A stretch of 64,000 nt of DNA from a virus (IMGVR_UViG_3300037247_000847:31948-95947), one strand, 5' to 3'; positions 33,455 to 42,688 are shown, numbered from the stretch's first letter. Notes: generated by a model from the letters alone, not told the origin. Numbers and translations: made by a program.

Positions 33455-35842
33455 CTAACCACAATTGGAGAAATTACAGGACAAACACGTTTGGCATCCT
33501 TCCTTACTAATTAGTGCTGGAGCTTGACATTGTGGGCACTGCTCCCCGACAATATTTTCCGAACTGTCATCAGCTAAGACTGTAACTTTTCCACTATTCT
33601 CGATACCAATCTTCAAGTGTGAAATCTTGTCAGAGAGTTGGACTTTGAGGTTACGACCCAGAATATCGTTGTGATACTTTGTTAGGTGATCTTCCAAGAC
33701 TGATCCGATTAGGGCTACTAGACTAGGAACATATTTCTTTCCTACCCAAGCACCCCCTAGACTAGAGTGAACCTCCTGTAGCTCCTTTATGATAAACATA
33801 AAGTCTCCACCTCGTCGGAAGATAGCAGAGATACTTCTAGTAAGAGCCATGATCCATTCTTGGTGACTAGCATCCTTGGTGTTAATAAATACCTCAAATG
33901 GACGACTGTATCCATGCTCGTCGATACAATTATTGATGGTAATGTAGTACGCGTGCTCTTGCCATTTGGTCTTGTAAGTTTTACCCGACAGTTCTGTTGG
34001 TCTTTTGATTATTGGAGATAATTGAGGTTGGTCTTTGGGTGTAGCTACAGAAAGTATAGAACCTCTAACTTTCTCCAAGATTTCGGACGGATGATACGTA
34101 GTGCATCCTTTTAGTTTCATATCATACGCAGTGATATAGACATCTTTGAAGTTCTCAAAGGTTATTTCTTTGGGACAATTAATAGTCTTGGAGATTGAGG
34201 CGTCTACGTATTCTTGACAGGTGGCTTGCATGTTTAGATGATCTTGTACTGTAAGATCATTAGTTGTGACCATGTAGTCGGGCATTTCTTTTATTATCTC
34301 TTCGTCGTCTCTGTCCGTTAGGTTCTTTACTTCCTTATAAAGTCGATAACCATAATCCTCTACCTGCTCGAATTCCTTGAACGATCCGTCTGCTTGACGC
34401 ATTTTTCTGTTGTATCTCCAAGCAAAGGTTGGTTCCAAGCCAGAGGAGACATTTCCGTAGTAAATTGATGTCGTACCTGTTGGGGCTATTGTTAGAAGTA
34501 CACTGTTTCGTATACCTATTCGAGATGAAATTTCATCTCGAATAGGTATTGGAAGCCTTTTGATAAATTTTCCTTGCATGTATTTGTCTACATCAAATAA
34601 TGGAAATTGACCACGTTCTAGAGCTAGATCAATTGATGCTAAGTAGGCACTATTTCTAATCTTTTCCATTACGAGACGAGTGGTTATGACAGCCGTCTCG
34701 CTACCATAACGTATTCCAAGTTGTTGAAGCATATTTCCTAGACCAGTTATCCCTAATCCGGTACGTCTTTTGTTCATAGACTCCATACGCTGTTCCGAAA
34801 TAGGATAGTGGGTTTCGTCAAGAACATTATCTAAGAACCTCATGGCTATTTTAGATACTTCTCCAATGCGATCAATTTTGAGAGAAGCATATTCGGAGAA
34901 TGGATTTTTGACCATAACGGCTAGATTAATAGCTCCTAGATCACAAGCACCATGTGGGGGTAAACTTTGCTCTCCGCACGGATTTGTGCAATTGATCTTT
35001 TCGCAGTACCACAAATTGTTTTGCTCATTGATACGGTCAATGAATATCACCCCCGGCTCTGCATAATCGTAGGTAGAGCGCATTATCTTTTCCCACAATT
35101 CTCTTGCGGGAAGTTTGTGGTATATGTACCATATCACATCATCCCCCTGTGTTATTTCTCCTACATGTTGTCCATCTAACCTTGGTTTGTTAAACCCAAG
35201 TAACCACTCTTTATCTTCTTTCACAGCCCTCATGAATTTGTCTGAGACAAGAATTGAAATATTGAAATTGGTTAAACGACCAGGAGTATGTTTTGCTTCG
35301 ATAAATTCCAACACATCTGGGTGATCACAAGCAAGTGTGGCCATCATGGCTCCTCGACGCCAGCCTGCAGCCATGATCGTTCCACACATAGTGTTCCATA
35401 AATCCATAAAGGTTATTGGTCCACTAGATGCGGTATTACGCTGACGTACTAATGCGCCTTTAGGACGAAGGGTTGAAAAATCCATTCCAATCCCACCACC
35501 CATCTGCTGTGTCAAGGAGGCTACTTCGAGAGACTGCATAATACCCATTATGTTTGGTTCATCTGACTCTGTCACCATGGAGTCTTCAATCGTAGGTGAG
35601 ACAAAACAGTTGATCAAAGTTACTTTCCTACCAGTTCCAGCTCCCGCATGAATGCGCCCAGCTGGACACCATTCAAGACTTTTCATTACGTTTAATGCGT
35701 CTCCGAAGTGGGGTCCATCCATGTCGTGTAGGTAGACACCTCTACAAACTCGTTCGTGTGTATCCCAAATCGTCTCTTCGTCTCCATTACGGTACTTTTC
35801 ACGCCAAACAATATTCGTTATTTCCTGCGTCTCTAACTTCAT
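33455..35842 (-). CDS. nrdJ: Class II (adenosylcobalamin-dependent) ribonucleotide reductase
   Basis: This 795-residue protein reduces ribonucleotides to deoxyribonucleotides with B12 as radical source. The active-site run NPCGEQSLPPHGACDLGAINL contains the conserved NPCGE, and RNSVLLTIAPTGTTSIYYGN matches the family substrate-binding loop. The C-terminus is cysteine-rich (CPQCQAPALISKEGCQTC), as in NrdJ proteins that relay electrons through terminal thiols. AAGGAGG precedes the ATG. No intein or intron is present. A perfect 38-bp palindrome lies inside the gene. Confidence 0.93.
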   Translation of the reverse strand: MKLETQEITNIVWREKYRNGDEETIWDTHERVCRGVYLHDMDGPHFGDALNVMKSLEWCPAGRIHAGAGTGRKVTLINCFVSPTIEDSMVTESDEPNIMGIMQSLEVASLTQQMGGGIGMDFSTLRPKGALVRQRNTASSGPITFMDLWNTMCGTIMAAGWRRGAMMATLACDHPDVLEFIEAKHTPGRLTNFNISILVSDKFMRAVKEDKEWLLGFNKPRLDGQHVGEITQGDDVIWYIYHKLPARELWEKIMRSTYDYAEPGVIFIDRINEQNNLWYCEKINCTNPCGEQSLPPHGACDLGAINLAVMVKNPFSEYASLKIDRIGEVSKIAMRFLDNVLDETHYPISEQRMESMNKRRTGLGITGLGNMLQQLGIRYGSETAVITTRLVMEKIRNSAYLASIDLALERGQFPLFDVDKYMQGKFIKRLPIPIRDEISSRIGIRNSVLLTIAPTGTTSIYYGNVSSGLEPTFAWRYNRKMRQADGSFKEFEQVEDYGYRLYKEVKNLTDRDDEEIIKEMPDYMVTTNDLTVQDHLNMQATCQEYVDASISKTINCPKEITFENFKDVYITAYDMKLKGCTTYHPSEILEKVRGSILSVATPKDQPQLSPIIKRPTELSGKTYKTKWQEHAYYITINNCIDEHGYSRPFEVFINTKDASHQEWIMALTRSISAIFRRGGDFMFIIKELQEVHSSLGGAWVGKKYVPSLVALIGSVLEDHLTKYHNDILGRNLKVQLSDKISHLKIGIENSGKVTVLADDSSENIVGEQCPQCQAPALISKEGCQTCLSCNFSNCG
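34512..34549. repeat. Perfect 38-bp palindrome inside the ribonucleotide reductase gene
   Basis: Arms 34512-34530 and 34531-34549 (19 bases each, ATACCTATTCGAGATGAAA and its exact reverse complement) meet with no spacer. The minus strand encodes IPIRDEISSRIGIR across it, just before the conserved RNSVLLTIAPTG loop. A match this long is not expected by chance in 64 kb. Confidence 0.95.
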
Positions 35843-35856
35843 CGCAACCTCCTTAT

Positions 35857-37707
35857 TTAGATCTCTAGGTGTGAACCTTTTGTGTCCTTGACTACTGTTA
35901 TAACTCCGTCAAAAGGAAAATCGAGATTGTGCTGATCAATTAACCAAATTTGTTTATTGTGTTGTTTAGCTGTCTCTTGTAATAATTCGAGCATATCATC
36001 TTCCCCCGATCCTGATAACCAATAGAGACGCTCGTCCCACACCTGAATATTACAGTCTTGGTTAAATTGATGAAGAATTAGATTTGATAATGCTAAAGTA
36101 CCCGCTAACCGTAGACGTTGTCCCTCTCCCCCAGACCAAATCTCCCAAGGTTTTGGACTAGAATTTGAGTTGATACCTGGATCAACCATTACTCGGAAGC
36201 CTCTGCTTATCTTACCTGCTTTGGTTTCACGTTCGACTTCCATACTTACAGACCAATCAGCCATTCCAAGGTCTGCTAGATAGCTATTTACTTCCACCTG
36301 AAGAGATGTAAGTGCCTCGTCTACTTCAAATAGTCGTATATCCTTAAAACCTCGAACCCAGTATTTTGCTAATTGTATATCATTATTTAATTCAGCTAAA
36401 CTCTTTCGTGCTTCTTTCATCTCCCGTTTGTTATGTTTTAATCTCTTTTTACACTTTTGGATCTTTTTGTCATAAAACTCACTTAGTTGATCTAGTTGTG
36501 CTATTTGATTATTGATAGAATGGATCTTATTATCCAATCCCTTGATGTCAGAATTGGCCTGATTCAAGCTAAGGAATATTTTGGTAGACTTAGAGTGATC
36601 TAGCTTCTTTTTGAGTTCTTCGAGATCACTGAGTTTATCACTATATATTCCGATTTCAAGATCGTGATTCAGCTGTAAGTCACTTAGTGAATTACTATAA
36701 TCCTTTTTTCTCTTTGTTATACGTTGTTTTTTCGATCTGCGATGTTGTGGTGATATTTTCTGTTTGCAGACAGGGCAGGTATCCTTTGACTCCAGTAAGT
36801 CGATAAGATCCTCATCTAAGCTCTCAATACGAACCTGAGTCTCTTTTAGCTTACCCTCTGTATTACGTATTTCGTTTGTAATAGTACCTAGATCTTTAGC
36901 TAATGCTCCAATCTTTATGGCTAGTTTATTATCCTTGGTCGTACGGGTTTCGAATTTTTCTTGCAAATTTACAGTTCGACTTTTAAGATCTGATTTTTTA
37001 GTTTTGATCTCACGTAGCTTGCGTTTCAGGACCCTCTGTGAATTACCAAACGATGCAGTCTTTTCGTCTGCTTCTACCATAGTTGAACTCAGAGTGTTTT
37101 TAAGCTCACTTCGTATCCCTTCTAATCGTGATAAGGTTTTCTCAAATTCGAGTTGGTCTTCTCTTAATACTGATAATGTTGTAGTAACCCGTTGTGAGCA
37201 TTCCAACCAATAATCCAAATTGAGTAGTTCGGTAAAGACTGATAACTTATCTCTTGGTTTTAAGTCGAAAAACATTTGAGAGAATTGACCTATTACGATA
37301 CTGTTTTGAAATGTATTTGAGCTGAAGCCGATGATGTCTTCAAGTTGCTCCTGCTTAACGCCACGTTCACGACTACCACGTGTGACAAGTAAATTGTTGG
37401 GACGATAACTCCTGGTAATACGCCTCTTTTTACCATTGGTTCTGTAGGTGATTTCAGCCCATGGTGTACCTGTATTCTGCCATGGTACTAGTTGAGGTGT
37501 TTTCGTCCCTCTAATACTAGATCCAAACAGACACCAATGTAGTACGTCAAAGATTGTACTCTTTCCCGCACCATTGGATCCTAATTCGGGGTCCACTCTG
37601 TTTTCTCCAGAGATGAAATGAAGTCCAGAACCAAAAGATGTAAAATCCAATTCGTGCTCACCTGTGAACGATTTAAAATTGGACCATTTAAGTTTGAGTA
37701 TGTCCAT
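35857..37707 (-). CDS. SbcC/Rad50-like recombination ATPase, T4 gp46-like
   Basis: This 616-residue SMC-type ATPase has LDFTSFGSGLHFISGENR and GSNGAGKSTIFDVLHW (Walker A) at the N-terminus, long coiled coils, and a zinc hook DTCPVCKQKI near residue 312. The C-terminal signature is EIWSGGEGQRLRLAGTLAL, with Walker B-like CNIQVWDERLYW. The size fits T4 gp46. It pairs with the adjacent nuclease gene to resect DNA ends for recombination. GGAAG precedes the ATG. Confidence 0.92.
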   Translation of the reverse strand: MDILKLKWSNFKSFTGEHELDFTSFGSGLHFISGENRVDPELGSNGAGKSTIFDVLHWCLFGSSIRGTKTPQLVPWQNTGTPWAEITYRTNGKKRRITRSYRPNNLLVTRGSRERGVKQEQLEDIIGFSSNTFQNSIVIGQFSQMFFDLKPRDKLSVFTELLNLDYWLECSQRVTTTLSVLREDQLEFEKTLSRLEGIRSELKNTLSSTMVEADEKTASFGNSQRVLKRKLREIKTKKSDLKSRTVNLQEKFETRTTKDNKLAIKIGALAKDLGTITNEIRNTEGKLKETQVRIESLDEDLIDLLESKDTCPVCKQKISPQHRRSKKQRITKRKKDYSNSLSDLQLNHDLEIGIYSDKLSDLEELKKKLDHSKSTKIFLSLNQANSDIKGLDNKIHSINNQIAQLDQLSEFYDKKIQKCKKRLKHNKREMKEARKSLAELNNDIQLAKYWVRGFKDIRLFEVDEALTSLQVEVNSYLADLGMADWSVSMEVERETKAGKISRGFRVMVDPGINSNSSPKPWEIWSGGEGQRLRLAGTLALSNLILHQFNQDCNIQVWDERLYWLSGSGEDDMLELLQETAKQHNKQIWLIDQHNLDFPFDGVITVVKDTKGSHLEI

Positions 37708-37708
37708 T

Positions 37709-38728
37709 TTATTCTTCCAAAAATATACTTCCAGTTTGGACTAAGTCACTTCCTATATCATATCTGCTGCAGAATGCATCGAACGTTTCTGTATGGGTTC
37801 TAATCTTGGACTCGTTTTTAATTCTCTTATCATCTTTTCTTTTGGTGTCGTGCATTTCTTTTAGAATTACGCTGTGTAATATTAGGTCAATTTTCTTAGC
37901 TGTTTTCCGGACCTGATCTCTATGCTCAGGCCAGTTACCAAATTTACTACGAGGAAGATGAATACGAACTTTTGCTCTATCACCACTCTGCAACTTACGA
38001 CGCATCTTGTTGAGGTCTTTTCCATGACTAAGGTCGAGCATAAGCTTTCGTGGTGCTGAAAACTGCACATCCTGTGTCTTAAATTTACGATTTAACAGAA
38101 GCACTCTAGGCTCGAATTGGTCTCCATAATGAATATGATAAGGACATCCTATGTATGTAATAGGACCAAGCTGTTGTGGAACGTGTATATCACCGGAGAA
38201 GATTGGACATCCAAAACGTTGAAATCGTCGAGAGCTAATACCCTCTAATACTCTTCCTGATTCAGATACTGATCCACGAAACGTTTGGTGCATAAATATT
38301 ATACCAACTGATTCCATCTCAGGTTTGCTAAGGATACCCCAGTCCTCCCCAGGTTTGCGGGAGTGGGGTAGAAACAATCTGTTATGATAGATCGTTGGTG
38401 TTGATATATAGGTTACATTGGTATATTTTCCGAGAAAACCGAAGAATGGTTGTATAGGGTCTACATCGTAGTCGTGATTTCCACAGAGTATATACACGTT
38501 AAAGTGTTTTGCTAAAGACCTTATGCAATCCACAACTTTATTTACAAAAAAGTCTGCGTGATAGTTTTTTCTATTAGTAAGATCACCAAGTATTATTACA
38601 GTACCCACTTTGTTTCTAAAGTGTTTTATGATCCATGGAAACAAATCGAAGCGATAACTGTCTTCCCCTTTTTCTGTAAGGTGAAGATCTGTTGTCAACA
38701 ACGCAACTGGATTGAATTTAGATGTCAT
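37709..38728 (-). CDS. SbcD/Mre11-like nuclease, T4 gp47-like
   Basis: The 339-residue protein has the calcineurin-like phosphoesterase motifs of Mre11-type nucleases: LLTTDLHLTEKG (D-x-H), VIILGDLTNRK (GD), YILCGNHDYDVD (GNHD) and FSGDIHVPQ (GDxH). It partners the SbcC-like ATPase encoded one base away on its 3' side. Together they make the phage end-processing complex. It overlaps the upstream HD-domain gene by 11 bases. Confidence 0.92.
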   Translation of the reverse strand: MTSKFNPVALLTTDLHLTEKGEDSYRFDLFPWIIKHFRNKVGTVIILGDLTNRKNYHADFFVNKVVDCIRSLAKHFNVYILCGNHDYDVDPIQPFFGFLGKYTNVTYISTPTIYHNRLFLPHSRKPGEDWGILSKPEMESVGIIFMHQTFRGSVSESGRVLEGISSRRFQRFGCPIFSGDIHVPQQLGPITYIGCPYHIHYGDQFEPRVLLLNRKFKTQDVQFSAPRKLMLDLSHGKDLNKMRRKLQSGDRAKVRIHLPRSKFGNWPEHRDQVRKTAKKIDLILHSVILKEMHDTKRKDDKRIKNESKIRTHTETFDAFCSRYDIGSDLVQTGSIFLEE

Positions 38729-39266
38729 AACTTAGTTTCCAACCATTTCTGTCCGAGGTACGGTACCATTTATAGTGAGTCATAAAATTTTGAACCGTAT
38801 TAGGGACGTTATCTCCGTTGGTGTTAAACCAATATTCAGCATTTGATCTACCTTCGTTAGCATTACAATTACCTAGTGCTTGCTGGTCCATAGACCAAAG
38901 CCAAAACTCCAACATGTCACATGCTTTAAGCCACTTAAGATCTTCTGCTGATAGATCAAAGTTTATCCCAAGACTGGACTCTATAGAACTTTCAAATCTT
39001 TTAAGTTCATCCATTGTATCCTTTCCTAATAACCATTTAGCAGGTGATGGGATATCTCCTATCCATCTTTCGTGTACATCATGCCATAGTCCAGCTAGTA
39101 TGAGATCTCTGGATGGGTTAGGATGAAGAATAGTTAATAGTGTAGCTACACCCCAACTATGTTCAGCAATACTGTAGCTACCGTGATGTGGGGTAGTATG
39201 ACAACGTTCGGTACTCCCACCTTCGCGGATAGCCCGGACCCTATGAATGGTTTTTAGGATAGACAC
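38718..39266 (-). CDS. HD-domain 5'-deoxynucleotidase-like protein (YfbR-type)
   Basis: This 182-residue HD phosphohydrolase shows YSIAEHSWGVA, LAGLWHDVHERWIGDIPSPAKWLL (HD at 62-63, E66, then GDIP) and a later KACDMLEFW aspartate. The spacing and the GDIPxPxK run match YfbR-like enzymes, which dephosphorylate deoxynucleoside monophosphates. In a phage that may replace thymine, removing dTMP or other dNMPs would bias pools toward the modified precursor; that is inference. Confidence 0.85.
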   Translation of the reverse strand: MSILKTIHRVRAIREGGSTERCHTTPHHGSYSIAEHSWGVATLLTILHPNPSRDLILAGLWHDVHERWIGDIPSPAKWLLGKDTMDELKRFESSIESSLGINFDLSAEDLKWLKACDMLEFWLWSMDQQALGNCNANEGRSNAEYWFNTNGDNVPNTVQNFMTHYKWYRTSDRNGWKLSYDI

Positions 39267-39763
39267 TAGAGCCTCCTTCTCAATCTCTTACGTGGTTCAT
39301 TTGCTCGATATTTCCTATAGCCATATAGAGCCAATAGAGCCGCTTCGGCTCGTCCGTGATCTTTCTTTTTGGCAAAGAAGTAGTGATAATCAGGAAATTC
39401 CTCAATAGCTTTGGTGCATGAGTATTCTTTGTCCTTAGTAACTCTCATGATACGTTTCCATTGATTGGGAGGAACTCTAATTATGTTTTTAGTATATACA
39501 ATAACACAACCAAGGATGATACCCTCTACCAATCCACCCTTTCTTGCCGATGATACACCCTCACGAGGTCTAGAACTATTACGTTCTACGTATGCTGCAC
39601 CAAACGGTGCTAACTTACGCACCAAGTCTGCAAATGCTGGTAGGTTAACTTCATTTCCTCGTTTTCGTGCTTTCATAATTGGTACGTCTACAACAATCAG
39701 TTGTTTGCCATCCCACGACGCTAGAGCGCCTTGTAGACCAGGGTCAACACCTAATACCCTCAT
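39266..39763 (-). CDS. RuvC-like Holliday junction resolvase
   Basis: The 165-residue protein has the RNase H-fold resolvase pattern: VLGVDPGLQGALA (first catalytic aspartate, residue 7), AAYVERNSSRPREG (glutamate), VPPNQWKRIMRV and a C-terminal KKDHGRAEAALLALYG carrying the last acidic residues. It would resolve branched DNA before packaging. It is coupled to the RecA-like gene (four-base overlap) and to the HD gene (one-base overlap). Confidence 0.88.
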   Translation of the reverse strand: MRVLGVDPGLQGALASWDGKQLIVVDVPIMKARKRGNEVNLPAFADLVRKLAPFGAAYVERNSSRPREGVSSARKGGLVEGIILGCVIVYTKNIIRVPPNQWKRIMRVTKDKEYSCTKAIEEFPDYHYFFAKKKDHGRAEAALLALYGYRKYRANEPRKRLRRRL

Positions 39764-40785
39764 TTGTGATACTTCCTCTTTTGTGGTAAGAAACTGGATT
39801 CCACATCACGCCACCCTTCTGATACATGTTTAGATAGTTCTTCTCTAATATCATCAATGTCATCTAATTTAGAATGTTCAGCATCTTTACGGATTGCTTT
39901 AAGTTCTTTCTGTGTTAAATCAGTACGTTTTGTTTGATGATTTTCCAGCAACCAGTCGATAGACGCACAAACATCTTCGATACCGTACCCAAATAGGACG
40001 GGGAAACTACAAGATCTAAAGGGTAAACCAACTTTGTTCTTTGTGCATTTAACTTTGATGTTTACACCAACGGATCTTTTTACCTTGTTGATTTCGTGTC
40101 TTATTTCTCCTGTATGAGCCAGATATAATATTTGAGAAGCATAGAAGTCTAGAGCCGATCCTCCTGATCTTGTATATTGTCGACCAAACGAGACGTTAAT
40201 CCGTTGTCGTGTCTGACTTATTACCATTAGATGACAGTTACTTTGCTCTAATTTTCTGATGACCCGACGGAACGTTTGTGACATCTTTTTTGCCTTACCC
40301 ATACCGTAGCTGCCCTTATCTATTGCCTCTTTTAATTCAGCAGCATCGGAGAGGGCATCCAAGGAATCCAGAATATATAAACCAGCCTTCTTGACCCTAT
40401 CTATATATTCCATAATGTCGTCATGAAACTCTTCTACGGTATTGAGAGGATGTCGTGGCCTTTCTATTCTTCCTATTGGTATGCCTAACGCATCGGCATA
40501 TTCGTCATCGAACGCTGCTTCGGTCTCAGCAAACCTAGACTTGCACTTTGGGAATGCTCTTGCAAAGTTAGCCATGGCCTCGATAGCTAAAAGAGTTTTA
40601 CCAGTAGACCTGTCCCCAATAATATTAGATACCCTCGCAAGAGGCCACCCCCCTCCGAGGACGTTATCTAGTACGGCAGCTCCACTATGGATGAAGGTGA
40701 ACGATTTGCTAGGGGCAAGAAAATATGCCCCCAGCATCTCGTCTTGCGTGTCACTAAGGTGACGACGCTTACGTGTTTTAGGCAT
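39760..40785 (-). CDS. RecA/UvsX-family strand-exchange protein
   Basis: The 341-residue recombinase has Walker A IIGDRSTGKTLLA (about 57-64), FAETEAAFDDEYADALGI, a Walker B-type AGLYILDSLDALSD, CHLMVISQTRQRI and RSGGSALDFYASQILYLA. The RSGG loop is typical of RecA/UvsX. The C-terminal 60 residues are charged. Together with gp46/47-like, RuvC-like and UvsY-like genes nearby it gives the phage a T4-style recombination system. Confidence 0.92.
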   Translation of the reverse strand: MPKTRKRRHLSDTQDEMLGAYFLAPSKSFTFIHSGAAVLDNVLGGGWPLARVSNIIGDRSTGKTLLAIEAMANFARAFPKCKSRFAETEAAFDDEYADALGIPIGRIERPRHPLNTVEEFHDDIMEYIDRVKKAGLYILDSLDALSDAAELKEAIDKGSYGMGKAKKMSQTFRRVIRKLEQSNCHLMVISQTRQRINVSFGRQYTRSGGSALDFYASQILYLAHTGEIRHEINKVKRSVGVNIKVKCTKNKVGLPFRSCSFPVLFGYGIEDVCASIDWLLENHQTKRTDLTQKELKAIRKDAEHSKLDDIDDIREELSKHVSEGWRDVESSFLPQKRKYHK

Positions 40786-40815
40786 TGCTACTACAATTAG
40801 GTTGCTATAGGGCTC

Positions 40816-41088
40816 CTAAGCGAATGCCTTAATCGTAGCAACACTAACGCGGAGATTTTCAAGCATCTTCTCTTGAGTGCCCAGCCGATCTTGTACCAGC
40901 TGGTAAACTCCTGCGGCGGGAGATTCTGGCTGTGACTTTTCCTCCTTGGCGGGTTGGGGACCACGGAAGCGAATAATAAAACCCTCCAGTTCTTCTATCT
41001 CCTTTTGTAGCCGATCATTGTGTTCGTTCAGTCTCCCAATGATGTTGTCCATTGAGGTAGCATCACTGACGGCAGTTTCGTTAGACAT
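40816..41088 (-). CDS. Small coiled-coil protein
   Basis: This 90-residue protein is predicted to form a coiled coil (IIGRLNEHNDRLQKEIEELEGFIIRF), then a charged linker and a second helix (YQLVQDRLGTQEKMLENLRVSVATIKAF). AGGAGC precedes the ATG. Located between the RecA-like and SSB-like genes, it may act in the recombination complex, but no family is recognised. Confidence 0.65.
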   Translation of the reverse strand: MSNETAVSDATSMDNIIGRLNEHNDRLQKEIEELEGFIIRFRGPQPAKEEKSQPESPAAGVYQLVQDRLGTQEKMLENLRVSVATIKAFA

Positions 41089-41142
41089 GTTGAAGCTCCT
41101 ATTTATTCCAGGGTTTGAACGCAGTCGCTCTTACGATCCAAA

Positions 41143-42276
41143 TCACCGACGACGCTTAGACGACTTTTTCTTTCCCTTTGACTTGGTTGTCTTTTTGGCT
41201 CGATTAGCAGCCTTTTTCAAACGGCTCGCAGACGACTCCTTTTTCTTAGAGCTCTTACGACGCTTAGGCTTTTTCTCCTCCTCATCCTCATCTTCATCGT
41301 CTTCATCGTCATCTTCATCTTCGTCATTATCTTCGTCTTCATCTTCATCATCGTCTTCATCTTCATCATCGTCTTCATCGTCATCTTCATCTTCGTCATT
41401 ATCTTCGTCTTCGTCTTCATCATCGTCTTCGTCTTCATCTTCGTCTTCGTCTTCATCTTCGTCTTTCTTGCTCTTTTTCTTAGAGCTCTTACGACGACGT
41501 GACTTTTTCTTCTTACCTTCATCGTCGTCATCGTCATCTTCGTCTTCGTCATCATCACTAGATGTTGCTTGCCCCTCTAGTATGCTTTGGAGATACTCAT
41601 TGTCGAAGAAAACCAAAGCTTTATTGAGTGGGTTCTCTTGGATAAACGACAATATTCTCTCCATGTCATCTTCGTCAGATACGATTGGTCTTTGTTTTCC
41701 GAGACGGATACCAGTGTACTTGGTCTTTAGCTTGGCTCCCTCTTTGTTGAATAGAATATCGTGACCATCTTCAGGGTGGTCTAACTCAATTACTTCACCA
41801 TCTTCGTCCTTGCAGACCAATACTGTATCTTTCCAGGTTCCAAACGGCATTGCCCAGAGTAGTGGATCAGCTGTATCAGCCTTCCGGTCGATGAGCCACG
41901 CAGCCTTACGCTTTTTATGTTTGAATGAAGATGCGTCGTCAGCTTCACCCTCTTTTGTGAGGCGTTTTTGCTCATCACAAATGGCACATTCCTCATCTTC
42001 TCCCAACATCTTACGGCATAGATATGTCTGCTCGTCAGCTCCAATACCATAGTGTACTAGAAGGGTAAGAGCAAAGTCACTGGGATCTTCAAAGGTTGGT
42101 GGGAGGACACGTATTCGATTAGAGCCATCGTGAGGCTTAAACGTGGGAATGCCATCTTTGATGTAGGCATCAAATTGACCTGAACTCTCAGAGGAGCTCT
42201 TGTCATAATCTTGCTTAGAACGACTCGTATATTTGAAACCCTTTTTCTTATCACGCTTCTTTGTCTTTTTTGCCAT
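41143..42276 (-). CDS. Single-stranded DNA-binding protein (gp32-like) with long acidic/basic tail
   Basis: ATG 42276 is used because AGGAG lies seven bases upstream. The 377-residue product has an N-terminal basic region, an OB-type core with GSNRIRVLPP, a cysteine cluster YLCRKMLGEDEECAIC (zinc-binding, as in T4 gp32) and FGTWKDTVLV. From about residue 235 it becomes low-complexity: RRRKSSKKKSKK, a long run of alternating D and E, KKPKRRKSSKKK and a basic end. Acidic tails recruit partners in phage SSBs, but this one is exceptionally long. It is shared with the gene at 57590. Confidence 0.8.
   Translation of the reverse strand: MAKKTKKRDKKKGFKYTSRSKQDYDKSSSESSGQFDAYIKDGIPTFKPHDGSNRIRVLPPTFEDPSDFALTLLVHYGIGADEQTYLCRKMLGEDEECAICDEQKRLTKEGEADDASSFKHKKRKAAWLIDRKADTADPLLWAMPFGTWKDTVLVCKDEDGEVIELDHPEDGHDILFNKEGAKLKTKYTGIRLGKQRPIVSDEDDMERILSFIQENPLNKALVFFDNEYLQSILEGQATSSDDDEDEDDDDDDEGKKKKSRRRKSSKKKSKKDEDEDEDEDEDEDDDEDEDEDNDEDEDDDEDDDEDEDDDEDEDEDNDEDEDDDEDDEDEDEEEKKPKRRKSSKKKESSASRLKKAANRAKKTTKSKGKKKSSKRRR
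41275..41560 (-). repeat. Low-complexity D/E- and K/R-rich coding repeat in the SSB gene
   Basis: Degenerate GAT/GAA/GAC/GAG codons alternate over about 250 bases, flanked by two copies of a basic block coding KSSKKK. The same block order, with near-identical bases, occurs at 57985-58380. Codon slippage and exchange between the two loci are likely. Confidence 0.85.
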
Positions 42277-42277
42277 T

Positions 42278-42463
42278 TTATATCTCCTCATCGTTCTGGC
42301 GTTTAGGTTCTGGATGTTTCTCATCCACGTGTAGTAACGTTTCGTACTCGTGTTTAGTGCGGTGCCAAGCGATTGCGGCTAATCTAACTAAACAATACAC
42401 GATGGCAGGGCCACCGAAGATGATAATAATCATCCATGTTAGGTTGGTTATTAATTCTGGCAT
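42278..42463 (-). CDS. Small single-pass membrane protein
   Basis: The 61-residue product has one hydrophobic helix at about 8-31 (TWMIIIIFGGPAIVYCLVRLAAI) followed by a charged tail. GAGGT precedes the ATG, and its stop lies one base before the SSB start codon, so the two are coupled. It may be an inner-membrane accessory or lysis-related protein; nothing specific is recognised. Confidence 0.6.
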   Translation of the reverse strand: MPELITNLTWMIIIIFGGPAIVYCLVRLAAIAWHRTKHEYETLLHVDEKHPEPKRQNDEEI

Positions 42464-42491
42464 AATTTAGACCTCAGTATGACCTTACTAT

Positions 42492-42665
42492 TTACACCCT
42501 AACGACCTTTTCTTTGCCACACTCCGAACAGCGATAGGTGACGATGCAAGGCTTCGTGCTCGGATTGGTCGTACCTTCCCAGTTAAATTTCGCGTTTCCC
42601 GACTGCTCGATCATAGATGGTAGGATTTCCTTGTTTTTCACGACCCATTTGTGAAGCCAGCACAT
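42492..42665 (-). CDS. Small zinc-ribbon protein, 57 residues
   Basis: The frame opens ATG at 42665 with AAAGGA nine bases upstream and stops at 42492. The product begins MCWLHKWVVK and ends YRCSECGKEKVVRV. The CxxC pair plus the upstream cysteines (residues 2 and 40) could bind zinc. It is oriented and spaced like its neighbours, filling a gap between two membrane-protein genes. Short MCxxHKW proteins occur widely in phages and are uncharacterised. Confidence 0.6.
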   Translation of the reverse strand: MCWLHKWVVKNKEILPSMIEQSGNAKFNWEGTTNPSTKPCIVTYRCSECGKEKVVRV

Positions 42666-42688
42666 GGTTCAATCCTTTCTCATTATTC

